Positions 20,586-30,327 of a stretch of 64,000 nt of DNA are shown here, piece after piece (positions within the stretch are counted from its first letter, which is position 1; the number at the start of each line of letters is the position of its first letter). The stretch is from Comamonas sp. (lineage in GTDB: Bacteria > Pseudomonadota > Gammaproteobacteria > Burkholderiales > Burkholderiaceae_C), in NCBI GenBank assembly GCA_021166775.1, contig JAJPEQ010000013.1, positions 496,001-560,000 on the forward strand. Reading direction: 5' to 3'. A program made the translations under genes and the position numbers. The notes beneath the pieces were generated by a model. That model was not told where the DNA came from. It searched no databases and was given only the letters and a program-made list of their open reading frames with translations.

Positions 20586-21242
20586 ATGGAACAGGCGTTC
20601 TGGCTGCAGCACTGGCGCGAGGGGCGCATCGGCTTTCATCAATCGAAGGTGCTGCCACTGCTGCAAAAGCACTGGCCCGCGCTCGCGCTCGAGCCGGGAA
20701 GCCGCGTGTTCGTGCCGCTGGCAGGCAAGACGCTGGACATGGCGTGGCTGGCGCAGCAGGGGCATCGCATCCTCGCGGTGGAGCTTTCGCCGCTGGCCGT
20801 GCAGCAATTCTTCGCCGAGCACGGCTGGACGCCCAAAACCTGGTCGTCGCGTTACGGCACGCACTACGGTACGTCGCAGATCGAGGTGATCTGCGGCGAT
20901 GCCTTCGGGCTGGATGCGCAGGTGCTGGCCGACTGCGTGGCCGTTTATGACCGCGCGGCGCTGGTGGCGTTGCCGCCTTCCATGCGCCAGACCTACGTGC
21001 ATGAGCTCATGGCGCGCCTGCCCTCGGGTTGCCGCGGACTGCTTGTGACACTGGAATACCCGCAGCACGAGATGCAGGGGCCGCCGTTTTCCGTGCCTCA
21101 GGCCGAAGTGCTGGAGCGCTATGCGCTGCATTGGGACGTACAGCCGCTGCAGCGGCGCGACATCCTGGCGCACGAACCGGGCTTCGCGGCGCGCGGCCTC
21201 ACGCAGATGGCCACGGCGGTCTACCGCCTGCAAAGGCATTGA
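20586..21242 (+). CDS. tpm: Thiopurine S-methyltransferase family protein
   Basis: SAM-dependent methyltransferase of 218 residues. The bacterial TPMT N-terminus [14 protein letters not shown] is present, followed by the SAM-binding segment [20 protein letters not shown] with its glycine and acidic residues, and an acidic loop CGDAFGL near residue 100. In other bacteria the family methylates thiopurines or detoxifies selenium and tellurium oxyanions; the substrate here is unknown. The lipoprotein gene follows after 12 bases in the same direction, so the two may be co-transcribed. Confidence 0.92.
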   Translation: MEQAFWLQHWREGRIGFHQSKVLPLLQKHWPALALEPGSRVFVPLAGKTLDMAWLAQQGHRILAVELSPLAVQQFFAEHGWTPKTWSSRYGTHYGTSQIEVICGDAFGLDAQVLADCVAVYDRAALVALPPSMRQTYVHELMARLPSGCRGLLVTLEYPQHEMQGPPFSVPQAEVLERYALHWDVQPLQRRDILAHEPGFAARGLTQMATAVYRLQRH

Positions 21243-21254
21243 GGGAGCATGTTC

Positions 21255-21830
21255 ATGAATCGTTCGCAGTGGATCGCCGCGGGCACCCTGTGCCTGCTGG
21301 CAGGTTGTGCCGGCCACACGCCCGTGGCCCCGCAGGTCACACAGGCCAGCGCTGCGGATGGCAGCCAGACGATCACGACGGAGCCGGCCCGCCTGATCTG
21401 CGCGCAGCCGCGCTGCCCGGCGCTGAGTGCGCGCTGGAGCGACCAGCGTCCCGGGGTGGTGCAGCTCACCATCGGTTTGCCCTACCAGGCGGCGCAGGTG
21501 AGCGGCGCGGATTTTCACTTCGGGCGCGGCGAGGTCGTGCGGCTGCGCGTGCCCTCGACTGGCGCGCCAGCGGCGCGGGCGGGCTACCCCGAGACCACGT
21601 TCGACGTGCCGCTGTCGCTGATCGACTCCGTGGCCTACAAGACGGATGGATGGCTGCGCGTGACGACGGACGATGGTCGGTTCGTGGACGAGACCATCCA
21701 GACAGGCGAGATGCAAGGCGACGTGGTGGACGCCATGCGCGAATTTCTGCGCGTCGTGGATGCTGCCGCGGGCAAACCGAAGGACGAGCGCACCAAGGGG
21801 CGCAGCGGCCTGTTCGATCTGCTCAAGTAG
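21255..21830 (+). CDS. Putative lipoprotein of unknown function
   Basis: A 191-residue protein with a lipoprotein signal peptide ending in LLAGC (Cys at about residue 18). I preferred the ATG at 21255 to the one at 21249, because a GAGGGAG sequence lies at proper distance from the former. The mature domain has no transmembrane segment and no motif I recognise; two cysteines (ICAQPRCPAL) close to the N-terminus could form a disulfide. Its C-terminus is lysine-rich (KPKDERTKG). Convergent with argA, 18 bases away. Confidence 0.75.
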   Translation: MNRSQWIAAGTLCLLAGCAGHTPVAPQVTQASAADGSQTITTEPARLICAQPRCPALSARWSDQRPGVVQLTIGLPYQAAQVSGADFHFGRGEVVRLRVPSTGAPAARAGYPETTFDVPLSLIDSVAYKTDGWLRVTTDDGRFVDETIQTGEMQGDVVDAMREFLRVVDAAAGKPKDERTKGRSGLFDLLK

Positions 21831-21848
21831 GCCGGCGTTCCGGCCGCC

Positions 21849-23195
21849 TCAGAGCCGCTTGACCAGCACCTGGCTCTTGCGATCCCAGTTGTACTTGCGC
21901 TTGCGCGCGTCGGGCAGCCAGTCGGGCTCGACGGGCGAGAAACCGCGCTTCAGGAACCAGTGCATGGTGCGTGTGGTGAGCACGAAGATGCTGGCCAGAC
22001 CCATGTCGCGCGCGCGCTGCTCGATGCGCTTGAGCAGCTTTTCGCCATCGCCCGTGCCCTGGCTGTCGGGCGAGACGGTGAGCGCGGCCATTTCAGCGGT
22101 CTTCTGCTCGGGGTAGGGGTAGAGCGCGGCGCAGCCGAAGATCACGCCGTCGTGCTCGATCACGAGGTAGCTGGAGATGTCGCGCTCGATCTCGGTGCGG
22201 TTGCGCTTGACCAGCGTGCCGTCGCGCTCGAAGGGTTCGATCAGGCGGATGATGCCGCCCACGTCGTCGATCGTGGCCTCGCGCAGCTCTTCGAGTTTTT
22301 CGTCGATCACCATGGTGCCGATGCCGTCGTGCACGTAGATCTCCAGCAGCAACGAGCCGTCGACGGAAAACGGGATGATGTGGCTGCGCTCCACGCCGTG
22401 CTCGCAGGCCTGCACGCAGCACGCGAGATAGAACGCCGGGTCGGTGGGGGAGGCGGGCTCGGGCAGCTCGCCGAGCATGCGCCGCGCGGTGGCGAGCGTG
22501 ATTTCGGTGTCGATGGGGTTGTCCTCGCCCGCAGGTTCCAGCGGCTTTTCGCGCACGCCGGGAATTTCGGAGAGAAACAGCAGCTTGTCCGCCTGCAGTT
22601 CGCTCGCCACACGCGTGGCCACTTCCTCCATGCTGAGGTTGAAAGCTTCGCCCGTGGGCGAGAAGCCGAAGGGCGAGATCAGCACCAGCGCCTGCGAGTC
22701 GAGTGCGCGCTGGATGCCTTCCACGTCCACCTTGCGCACCTTGCCGGTGTGCTGGAAGTCCACGCCATCGACGATCCCGAGCGGCTGCGCCGTGAGAAAG
22801 TTGCCCGAGATCACGCGCACGCGCGCGTCGGCCATCGGGGTGTTGGGCAGGCCCTGGCTGAACGCCGCCTCGATCTCGTAGCGCAACTGCCCGGCCGCTT
22901 CCTGCGCGCAGTCGAGCGCCACCGGGTCGGTCACGCGCACGCCTTTGTGGTGGCGCGGCGTGTGGCCCTTCAGGCGCAGTTGTTCGTTGACCTGGGGGCG
23001 AAAACCGTGCACGAGCACGATCTTGACGCCCATCGCCTGGATGAGCGCGAGATCCTGCACGATGTTCTGCAGCTTGCCGGCCGCCACGGCCTCGCCCGTC
23101 AGGCCCACGACGAAGGTCTGGTGGCGGAATTTGTGGATGTAGGGCGCAACCGAGCGGAACCACGGAACGAAGGTGAAGTTGAAAACGGCGGACAT
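21849..23195 (-). CDS. argA: Amino-acid N-acetyltransferase (N-acetylglutamate synthase)
   Basis: First enzyme of arginine biosynthesis: acetyl-CoA + glutamate gives N-acetylglutamate. It has 448 residues, with an N-terminal amino-acid-kinase-like domain (about residues 1-290, including IVLVHGFRPQVNEQL) that binds arginine for feedback inhibition, and a C-terminal GNAT domain (about 300-448, with VSPDSQGTGDGEKLL as acetyl-CoA loop and LTTRTMHWFLKRGF). The start at 23195 gives the family N-terminus with FVPWFRSVAPYIHKFR. It is transcribed divergently from hrpA across about 99 nt. Other arginine genes, argF and argD, lie far away at 50-52 kb. Confidence 0.95.
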   Translation of the reverse strand: MSAVFNFTFVPWFRSVAPYIHKFRHQTFVVGLTGEAVAAGKLQNIVQDLALIQAMGVKIVLVHGFRPQVNEQLRLKGHTPRHHKGVRVTDPVALDCAQEAAGQLRYEIEAAFSQGLPNTPMADARVRVISGNFLTAQPLGIVDGVDFQHTGKVRKVDVEGIQRALDSQALVLISPFGFSPTGEAFNLSMEEVATRVASELQADKLLFLSEIPGVREKPLEPAGEDNPIDTEITLATARRMLGELPEPASPTDPAFYLACCVQACEHGVERSHIIPFSVDGSLLLEIYVHDGIGTMVIDEKLEELREATIDDVGGIIRLIEPFERDGTLVKRNRTEIERDISSYLVIEHDGVIFGCAALYPYPEQKTAEMAALTVSPDSQGTGDGEKLLKRIEQRARDMGLASIFVLTTRTMHWFLKRGFSPVEPDWLPDARKRKYNWDRKSQVLVKRL

Positions 23196-23294
23196 GTCGT
23201 GGTGGCGGGTGCGTCTGGCGTGAAAGCGGCAGTGTAGCGGCGCCGCGCGCCGTCGTGAGGCTGGCCAAAGCCTTGGGATAATCCCCGGCTTCCC

Positions 23295-26200
23295 ATGACC
23301 TTTGAAATCACTTTCCCCGAATCGCTTCCGGTTTGCGCGCGTCGTGAAGAGATCATGCAGGCGCTGCGCGAACACCAGGTTGTCATCGTCTGCGGCGAGA
23401 CGGGCTCGGGCAAGACCACGCAATTGCCCAAGATCGCCCTGGCCCTGGGGCGGGGCAGGTGCAACGCCCCGCAAGGTCAGCGCGGTCAGCTGATCGGCCA
23501 CACACAGCCCAGGCGCATCGCCGCCTCCAGCGTGGCCAAGCGCATTGCCGAGGAACTGAAGACGCCGCCAGGCGAGGTGGTGGGCTACAAGGTGCGCTTT
23601 GCCGACACGCTGCAAAAGGGCGCCTCGGTCAAGCTCATGACCGACGGCATTTTGCTGGCCGAGACGCAGACCGATCCGCTTCTGAAGGCCTACGACACCC
23701 TGATCATCGACGAGGCGCACGAACGCAGCCTGAACATCGACTTTCTGCTCGGCTACCTCAAGCAGATCCTGCCGCGGCGCCCCGATCTGAAGGTGGTGGT
23801 GACGTCGGCCACGATAGACGCCGAGCGCTTTGCCCGGCACTTTGAAGGCCGCAACGGCCCGGCGCCGGTCATCATGGTGTCCGGCCGCACCTACCCGGTG
23901 GAGATACGCTGGCGGCCGTTCCAGGAAAAAAAGGACCACGACCTGAACGACGCCATCGCCGATGGCGTGGACGAACTCTGGCAAGGTGGCGCCGGGGGTG
24001 ACATCCTGGTCTTTTTGCCTGGCGAGCGCGAAATCCGCGAAGCGGCCGACCACCTGCGCAAGCACCTGCAGCATTCGCCCGTGCTCAGGAGCGCCGAGGT
24101 GCTGCCCCTGTTCTCGCGCCTGTCGCAGGCCGAGCAGGACCGGATTTTCGAAAGTCACCACCAGCGACGCATCGTGCTCGCCACCAATGTGGCCGAAACC
24201 TCGCTCACTGTGCCTGGCATCAGGTACGTGATTGACGCAGGAACGGCACGCGTCAAGCGCTATTCTTTCAGAAGCAAAGTGGAGCAGCTGCTGGTCGAGC
24301 CCATCAGCCAGGCGGCAGCCAATCAGCGCGCCGGGCGCTGCGGGCGCGTGGCCAACGGCATCTGCATTCGTCTGTATGACGAAGCGGATTTCACCCAGCG
24401 CGAGCGCTTTACCGACCCGGAAATCCTGCGCTCGTCGCTCGCCGGCGTCATCCTGCGCATGAAGAGCCTGGGGCTGGGCGACGTGGTGAACTTTCCCTTC
24501 CTGGAGGCGCCCTCGGGCCGGGCGATCGCCGACGGCTACCAGCTCTTGCAGGAACTGGGCGCGGTCGATGAGCGGGGCACGCTGCTGCCCATGGGCAGGG
24601 AGCTGGCGCGCCTGCCACTGGACCCGCGGGTGGGACGCATGATCGTCGAGGCGCGCACGCGCGGGGCGCTGGCCGAGGTGCTGGTGATCGCCGCGGCGCT
24701 GTCGGTGCAGGACGTGCGCGATCGGCCGCTGGAGGCGCAGGCCCAGGCAGACCAGGCACACGCCAAGTTCGACGACGAGAAGAGCGAATTTTCGGGTTAC
24801 GTCCGGTTGTGGAAGTGGCTCGGCGATGCGCGCGGCGGCAAGGTGGTCGCAACCAGCCGCAAAGAGATGGCGGCGCAGGCCGGTGTGTCGGGGCGCGCCA
24901 GGCGCCAGGCGTTCTTGCCGGTGACTCAACGCACCAGTGCAGCGCAAGCCTCGCCCCCTGCCTCGCCCGAAGGGAGAGGGAGTGACAACCAGGACGTGAG
25001 CGAGGGCGATACCCACAGGCTCAGCAACCGCCAGTGGGAGCAGCTGCTGCGCCAGAACTACCTGAACATCCGCCGCGTGCGCGAGTGGCGAGATATCCAC
25101 ACCCAGTTGCTCACCGTGGTTCGCGAGCACCAGTGGCCGCTGAGCACGCAGCCCGCCGGCTACGAGGCGGTGCACCTGTCCATGCTCTCGGGCCTGCTGG
25201 GCAACATCGGCTACAAGGGCGAGGACAGCGATGCCTACCTGGGCGCGCATGGCATCAAATTTCACCCTCATCCCGGCGCGCATCTGAACAAAAAACCGGG
25301 GCGCTGGATCGTGGCCGCTGAACAGGTCGAGACCTCGCGCCTGTATGGGCGCGGCATCGCGGCGATCGAACCACATTGGCTGGAAGAAGTCGGGGCGCAT
25401 CTGCTCAGGAAGCAGCTGCTCGATCCGCACTGGAGCAAGAAGCAGGCGGACGTGATCGCCTACGAGCGCGCCACGCTCTACGGCCTCGTGGTCTACAACC
25501 AGCGCGGCGTGAGCTATGGGCGCGTGGATCCGCACGAGGCGCGCCAGATCTTCATCCGCCGCGCGCTGGTGGAGGGCGAGTGGGACAGCGACTGGCCCTT
25601 TCTCGCGGCCAATCACAAGGCCGTGCACAAGGTCGAAGAGCTCGAACACAAGAGTCGCCGCCAGGATCTGCTCGTCGATGACGAACTGATCTACGCTTTC
25701 TACGAGCAGCACATCCCCGAGGGGGTGTACAGCGCTGCCACGTTCGACAAATGGTTCCGCCAGGCGAGCCAGGCCGATCCGCAGCTGCTGCGCCTGACCC
25801 GGGATGAGCTCATGCGCCACGAGGCGGCGGGCGTGACCAGCGAGCGCTTCCCCAGGCTGGTGCGCCTGGGCGGCGTGGATTGCGCTGCCAGTTACCTGCA
25901 CGCGCCGGGCGATGCGCGCGACGGCCTGACGGTGACCGTGCCGCTGTTCGCGCTCAACCAGGTGAGCGAAGACGATGCCGAATGGCTCGTGCCGGGCATG
26001 CTCAAGGACAAGATCCAGGCGCTGCTCAAGAGCCTGCCCCAGCGTCCGAGGAGCCGCTTCGTGCCGCTGGCCGAGCACGCCGCCCGGCTGGCTGAAAAAT
26101 TCCTGACCGAGCGCGCCTGGGAGCGGGGCGGCCTGGTGCAGGTGCTGCTCAGGCAGGTGCGCGACGAAACGGCGCTGGACGTGAAGGCGGCCGATTTCAA

Positions 26201-27311
26201 GCGCGACATGCTCAGCCCCCACCTGTTCATGAACTTTCGCATCATCGACGAGCACGGCCGCCAGCTCGGGCAGGGGCGACAACTGGCCGCCCTCAAGGCC
26301 CAGTGGAGCGGCCGGGCGCGCGGGGCGTTTCAGGCGCTTGCTACCTTGAAGATAGCTGATAGCGCTCTTCCTGAGGCAATCCGCGAACAAAAGCAATCTG
26401 AAAACCTTGCAAACAAAGCGCCAGCTGCTCCTCGAAAAAAAGTGGAGCAATCGCTGCAGGTCGATGCGACCTACACCGCCTGGACCTTTGGCGAGTTGCC
26501 CGAACTGCTCGAAGTGCAACGCGGCAGCCAGAGCTTGGTCGGGTTTCCCGCGCTCGTCGATCGCGGCGATGGCGTGGGCATCGAGGTCTTCGACGAACCC
26601 GAGCTGGCCCAGGCGCGCCACCGCGTGGGTCTGAGGCGGCTGGTCGCGCTCGCCATCCGCGACGCGCTCAAATACCTGGGCCGCAACATCCCCGAGCTGC
26701 AGCGCATGGCCGTGGCCTACATGCCGCTGGGCACGCAGGAAGAGCTGCTGGCGCAGATCATCGACGTGGCGCTGGACCGCGCCTTTCTGCAAGCCCCCTT
26801 GCCGGTGACCGAGGCCGGGTTTGCCCTGCGCGTGCAGGAGGGACGCTCGCGCCTCACCCTGATCGCCCATGAAGTCGCGCGCCTGGCGGGTGAGATCCTG
26901 CAGGAATACGCGGCGAGCCAGCGCAAGATCAAGGACGCCCGCCAGGCGCCGCAAGCGGCGCAGGACGCGGGCCGGCAGCTGCAGATCCTGATGAACAAGA
27001 ATTTCCTGCTCGACACGCCCTGGGCGCAACTGCAGCACTACCCGCGCTACCTCAAGGCCATCACCCTGCGCCTGGACAAGCTGCGCGCCGACCCGGCCCG
27101 CGATGCCGCCCGCACGCGCGAACTGCAGCCGCTGGAACAGCGCTACTGGCGCCTGTTTGCCGAGCGCAAGGGGCGCGAGGACGCGCGCATGCAGGAATAC
27201 CGCTGGATGCTGCAGGAGCTGCGCGTGAGCCTGTTCGCGCAGGAACTGCGCACACCTTACCCCGTGAGCGTCAAGCGCCTGGACAAGGTATGGGCGCAGC
27301 TCATGGCGTAG
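23295..27311 (+). CDS. hrpA: ATP-dependent RNA helicase, HrpA family (DEAH box)
   Basis: A 1338-residue DEAH-box helicase acting on mRNA and stalled ribosomes. Motif I GETGSGKTTQ is near residue 34, motif II DEAH near 138, SATID near 172, and motif VI QRAGRCGR near 345, followed by HA2, OB-fold and the long DUF3418 C-terminal region. Two segments look foreign: about residues 536-577 (rich in Ser, Pro and Gly, encoded by a GC-rich palindromic repeat near 24941-24990) and about residues 1015-1052 (lysine/alanine-rich, encoded by a copy of the interspersed element). Both keep the frame and lie where linkers are expected. The enzyme therefore appears intact. Confidence 0.94.
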   Translation: MTFEITFPESLPVCARREEIMQALREHQVVIVCGETGSGKTTQLPKIALALGRGRCNAPQGQRGQLIGHTQPRRIAASSVAKRIAEELKTPPGEVVGYKVRFADTLQKGASVKLMTDGILLAETQTDPLLKAYDTLIIDEAHERSLNIDFLLGYLKQILPRRPDLKVVVTSATIDAERFARHFEGRNGPAPVIMVSGRTYPVEIRWRPFQEKKDHDLNDAIADGVDELWQGGAGGDILVFLPGEREIREAADHLRKHLQHSPVLRSAEVLPLFSRLSQAEQDRIFESHHQRRIVLATNVAETSLTVPGIRYVIDAGTARVKRYSFRSKVEQLLVEPISQAAANQRAGRCGRVANGICIRLYDEADFTQRERFTDPEILRSSLAGVILRMKSLGLGDVVNFPFLEAPSGRAIADGYQLLQELGAVDERGTLLPMGRELARLPLDPRVGRMIVEARTRGALAEVLVIAAALSVQDVRDRPLEAQAQADQAHAKFDDEKSEFSGYVRLWKWLGDARGGKVVATSRKEMAAQAGVSGRARRQAFLPVTQRTSAAQASPPASPEGRGSDNQDVSEGDTHRLSNRQWEQLLRQNYLNIRRVREWRDIHTQLLTVVREHQWPLSTQPAGYEAVHLSMLSGLLGNIGYKGEDSDAYLGAHGIKFHPHPGAHLNKKPGRWIVAAEQVETSRLYGRGIAAIEPHWLEEVGAHLLRKQLLDPHWSKKQADVIAYERATLYGLVVYNQRGVSYGRVDPHEARQIFIRRALVEGEWDSDWPFLAANHKAVHKVEELEHKSRRQDLLVDDELIYAFYEQHIPEGVYSAATFDKWFRQASQADPQLLRLTRDELMRHEAAGVTSERFPRLVRLGGVDCAASYLHAPGDARDGLTVTVPLFALNQVSEDDAEWLVPGMLKDKIQALLKSLPQRPRSRFVPLAEHAARLAEKFLTERAWERGGLVQVLLRQVRDETALDVKAADFKRDMLSPHLFMNFRIIDEHGRQLGQGRQLAALKAQWSGRARGAFQALATLKIADSALPEAIREQKQSENLANKAPAAPRKKVEQSLQVDATYTAWTFGELPELLEVQRGSQSLVGFPALVDRGDGVGIEVFDEPELAQARHRVGLRRLVALAIRDALKYLGRNIPELQRMAVAYMPLGTQEELLAQIIDVALDRAFLQAPLPVTEAGFALRVQEGRSRLTLIAHEVARLAGEILQEYAASQRKIKDARQAPQAAQDAGRQLQILMNKNFLLDTPWAQLQHYPRYLKAITLRLDKLRADPARDAARTRELQPLEQRYWRLFAERKGREDARMQEYRWMLQELRVSLFAQELRTPYPVSVKRLDKVWAQLMA
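24941..24990 (+). repeat. GC-rich palindromic repeat inside hrpA
   Basis: Contains CCTCGCCC-GAAGGGAGAGGG, a short inverted repeat that resembles the 'ccctctccc/gggagaggg' intergenic elements common in proteobacteria. Its reverse strand would read PSPFGRGRGRG, a hallmark of such elements. Here it is translated in frame as part of a Ser/Pro/Gly linker in the helicase. Confidence 0.55.
26346..26405 (+). repeat. Interspersed ~50-bp element, copy 2 (inside hrpA)
   Basis: GATAGCTGATAGCGCTCTTC with a following CAAAAGCAATCTGAAAA tail matches the start and tail of copies at 4531 and 49311, but the inner arms are eroded. It is translated in frame within the C-terminal region of the helicase, locally lowering GC content. 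Confidence 0.55.
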
Positions 27312-27430
27312 CGCCGAGCTTCAGAGCGCACCGCTGCGGCAGCGGCGCCGCCTTGCCGCGCGTCATGCACCTTGCAGTGACGCGCGGGCCGTGGCACGGC
27401 ATCGTGCCGCTCTCAAGGGCTGGGGCCGGG

Positions 27431-27673
27431 TCAAGCCAGCGCCAGCCGGTTGAGCTCGGCGCAGACATCCGCCAAGCGCCCCGAGGCCATCAGGCGGCAT
27501 GAGCCGTCGGCGCCGCGATTGACGATGAGGCGCAGCGGCCGGGGTGCCTTGGCACGGATGGGGTCGACCGCGTGCACGCGGGTCGCCTGCGGATGCGGCA
27601 AGGGCCTCAGGGCAACGACCTTGCTCTGTGCGGGAAGGCGGGAAAAGGCGAGCGGGCGTTGGACGAACTGCAT
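27431..27673 (-). CDS. Small basic protein downstream of lexA, unknown
   Basis: An 80-residue protein beginning QFVQRPLAFSRLP and ending RLADVCAELNRLALA. I chose the ATG at 27673 because GGAG lies seven bases before it; an in-frame ATG at 27685 has none. It is rich in Arg, Pro and Leu in the first half and has a probable C-terminal amphipathic helix. No membrane segment or signal peptide is visible. It lies 129 nt after lexA on the same strand, so it may be read from the lexA promoter and thus be SOS-linked; this is inference. I do not recognise a family. Confidence 0.6.
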   Translation of the reverse strand: MQFVQRPLAFSRLPAQSKVVALRPLPHPQATRVHAVDPIRAKAPRPLRLIVNRGADGSCRLMASGRLADVCAELNRLALA

Positions 27674-27802
27674 GTGAGACTCCATCAGACTTGAGCACAG
27701 GCAGGATTGCCGGGGAAACGCACGCCTTCAGGGTTGGCCTGCGGGCGCTTGAACGCGCCGAGCCAGGCCAGACGCCCGCCACCTGCGGCGTGCGGGTCAT
27801 GC

Positions 27803-28477
27803 CTACATCAGCATGGTGTTGCGGATCAGGCCCACCGCCAGGCCTTCGATTTCAAAAGGCTCGCCGGGATGCACCTGGATGACCGGGTAATCGGGGTTTT
27901 CGGGCAGCAGCTCGATGTGCCCACCGCTGCGGCGCAGACGCTTGACGGTGACTTCGTCGCCCAGGCGGGCCACGACGATCTGTCCGCTGCGCGCATCATG
28001 CGTGGCCTGCACGGCGAGCAGGTCGCCATCCATGATGCCCGCGTCACGCATGGACATGCCGCGCACCTTGAGCAGGTAGTCGGGCTTGTGCTGGAACAGC
28101 GAGCCCTCGATGGTGTAGGTCTGATCGACGTGTTCCTGCGCGAGAATCGGCGAGCCGGCGGCGACGCGGCCGATGAGCGGCAGGGTCAACTGGGCCAGCC
28201 CGGGGATGGGCAGATCGATCTGCAGGCCGCGACGGGCGTTGATCTGGCGCAGGGCGCCCGAACGCAGGCGGATGCCGCGCGACGTGCCGCTGACCAGTTC
28301 AATCACGCCTTTGCGTGCCAGTGCCCTCAGGTGCTCTTCGGCGGCGTTGGCGGATTTGAAGCCCAGTTCCTGCGCGATCTCCGCGCGGGTGGGCGGAGCG
28401 CCGGTCTGCGCGATGGCGCGCTCGACGAGTTCGAGAATCTGCTGCTGGCGGCTGGTAAGCCTGGGCTGATCGGTCAT
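27803..28477 (-). CDS. lexA: LexA repressor
   Basis: Repressor of the SOS response, 224 residues. The N-terminal winged helix (about residues 1-70) contains [21 protein letters not shown]. The Ala-Gly self-cleavage site is in RVAAGSPI (about residue 108). The catalytic serine is in GMSMRDAG and the lysine in EVTVKRL. RecA filaments trigger self-cleavage. Two LexA boxes lie upstream (28510-28525 and 28529-28544), indicating autoregulation. The linker between the domains is slightly longer than in E. coli LexA (202 aa), as is common in Burkholderiales. Confidence 0.96.
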   Translation of the reverse strand: MTDQPRLTSRQQQILELVERAIAQTGAPPTRAEIAQELGFKSANAAEEHLRALARKGVIELVSGTSRGIRLRSGALRQINARRGLQIDLPIPGLAQLTLPLIGRVAAGSPILAQEHVDQTYTIEGSLFQHKPDYLLKVRGMSMRDAGIMDGDLLAVQATHDARSGQIVVARLGDEVTVKRLRRSGGHIELLPENPDYPVIQVHPGEPFEIEGLAVGLIRNTMLM

Positions 28478-28509
28478 GCGGTGCTCCGGTTGCTCGGTCA
28501 GATGGACAA

Positions 28510-28525
28510 CTGTTCGTCGATCCAG
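28510..28525. promoter_or_regulatory. LexA box 1
   Basis: CTGTTCGTCGATCCAG fits CTG-N10-CAG, and its flanks extend the symmetry (AACTG...CAGTT). It lies 33 bases upstream of the lexA start and 42 bases before the asparaginase start. Confidence 0.65.
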
Positions 28526-28528
28526 TTA

Positions 28529-28544
28529 CTGTATTTTCAACCAG
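28529..28544. promoter_or_regulatory. LexA box 2
   Basis: CTGTATTTTCAACCAG fits the SOS-box consensus CTGT-N8-ACAG with one deviation, and is preceded by TA as in the consensus TACTGTAT. It begins 19 bases after box 1, close to two helical turns, so cooperative binding is possible. Confidence 0.75.
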
Positions 28545-28566
28545 TTTTTCGAAAGTTGCAATCCCC

Positions 28567-29514
28567 ATGAACAAAAAGACAGTGATTCTCGGTACCGGGG
28601 GCACCATCGCCGGCACGGGCGCGGCGGGCAGTCACACCTACACCGCGGCCCAGCTCGCGACCGAAGATCTGGTGCGGGGCATACCGGGCCTGGCACAGGC
28701 GGCGGGCGCTGATCTGGTGATCGAGGAGGTGGCCCGGATTGACAGCAAGGACATGAACCATGCCGTCTGGCGCCGGCTCGCTCAGCGCTGCATGGTGCAT
28801 CTGGCGGATCCGCGGGTGGGCGGCATCGTCATCACCCACGGCACCGACACGATCGAGGAGACGGCGTGGCTGCTGCACGAACTGCTGCCCGCCGACAAGC
28901 CCGTGGTGCTGACCTGCGCCATGCGTCCGGCCACGGCACTTGTGCCCGACGGCCCGCAGAATCTGCTCGATGCCGTGCGGCTCGCCTCACATCCGCAGGC
29001 CCGTGGCGTGCTCGTCTGCGCGCTCGGCAGCATCCACGGTGCGCGCGACGTGAGCAAGGTGCACCCGCAACGGCTCAACGCCTTCGCCTCGCTCGACGGC
29101 GGCCCGCTGGGCTGGGTGGAAGGCGGGCAGGTGCGCTGGGCGCATGCCGCGCCCCCCTCGGCGGCCACGGCGCGCCAAGGCGCTTTGCTGCAGGCGCCCG
29201 TGTTCACCGACGGCGCCTGGCCCCGTGTCGAGATCGTTATGAGCCACGCGGGCTGCGACGGCGCGCTGGTGGACTGGATGGTGGCGGGCGGTGTGCGCGG
29301 CATCGTGGTGGGGGCCACGGGCAACGCCACGCTGCACCATGAACTCGAGGCGGCCCTGCGGCGGGCGGCTCAGGCGGGCGTGGCCGTGCGCATCGCATCG
29401 CGCTGCCCGCTGGGGCGCACCGCCGCGATCACGGGCGAGCTCTGGCGCGATGCCGATGGCCTGAGCCCGGTGAAGGCTCGCATCAGCCTGATGCTGGAGC
29501 TGATGGCCGCCTGA
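28567..29514 (+). CDS. L-asparaginase
   Basis: Hydrolyses L-asparagine to aspartate and ammonia. It has 315 residues, with the two threonine active-site motifs TGGTIAGT (about residues 10-17) and HGTDTIEE (about residues 90-97), plus the Ser of AMRPAT in the substrate pocket. There is no signal peptide, so a cytoplasmic enzyme is expected, although the sequence resembles type II asparaginases. The start lies only 23 bases downstream of LexA box 2, so LexA could repress it together with lexA. A strong hairpin follows at 29521-29543. Confidence 0.92.
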   Translation: MNKKTVILGTGGTIAGTGAAGSHTYTAAQLATEDLVRGIPGLAQAAGADLVIEEVARIDSKDMNHAVWRRLAQRCMVHLADPRVGGIVITHGTDTIEETAWLLHELLPADKPVVLTCAMRPATALVPDGPQNLLDAVRLASHPQARGVLVCALGSIHGARDVSKVHPQRLNAFASLDGGPLGWVEGGQVRWAHAAPPSAATARQGALLQAPVFTDGAWPRVEIVMSHAGCDGALVDWMVAGGVRGIVVGATGNATLHHELEAALRRAAQAGVAVRIASRCPLGRTAAITGELWRDADGLSPVKARISLMLELMAA

Positions 29515-29520
29515 AACGAA

Positions 29521-29543
29521 ACACCCCGCGTGCGGCGGGGTGT
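29521..29543. terminator. Hairpin between asparaginase and adk
   Basis: ACACCCCGC pairs with GCGGGGTGT across a five-base loop. It lies between two convergent genes and probably serves both, although the T-tract is weak. Confidence 0.65.
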
Positions 29544-29565
29544 GTGCGGTCGGGCAGAGACGAGG

Positions 29566-30273
<708 letters not shown>

Positions 30274-30327
30274 CTACAGCATTCAAGAATAGCATGCAGA
30301 TGTCTTGCAACAGCTTACAGCCGGGGT

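Noticed and set aside
21849..27038. A continuous minus-strand open frame of 1729 codons
   Set aside because: Its first part in coordinates is the real argA, and the rest is antisense to hrpA. Long antisense frames are expected in GC-rich genes, and the antisense residues are low-complexity His/Gln/Arg/Leu.
27393..27408. Hairpin GGCACG-GCAT-CGTGCC after hrpA as a terminator
   Set aside because: The stem is only six bases and no T-tract follows on either strand.
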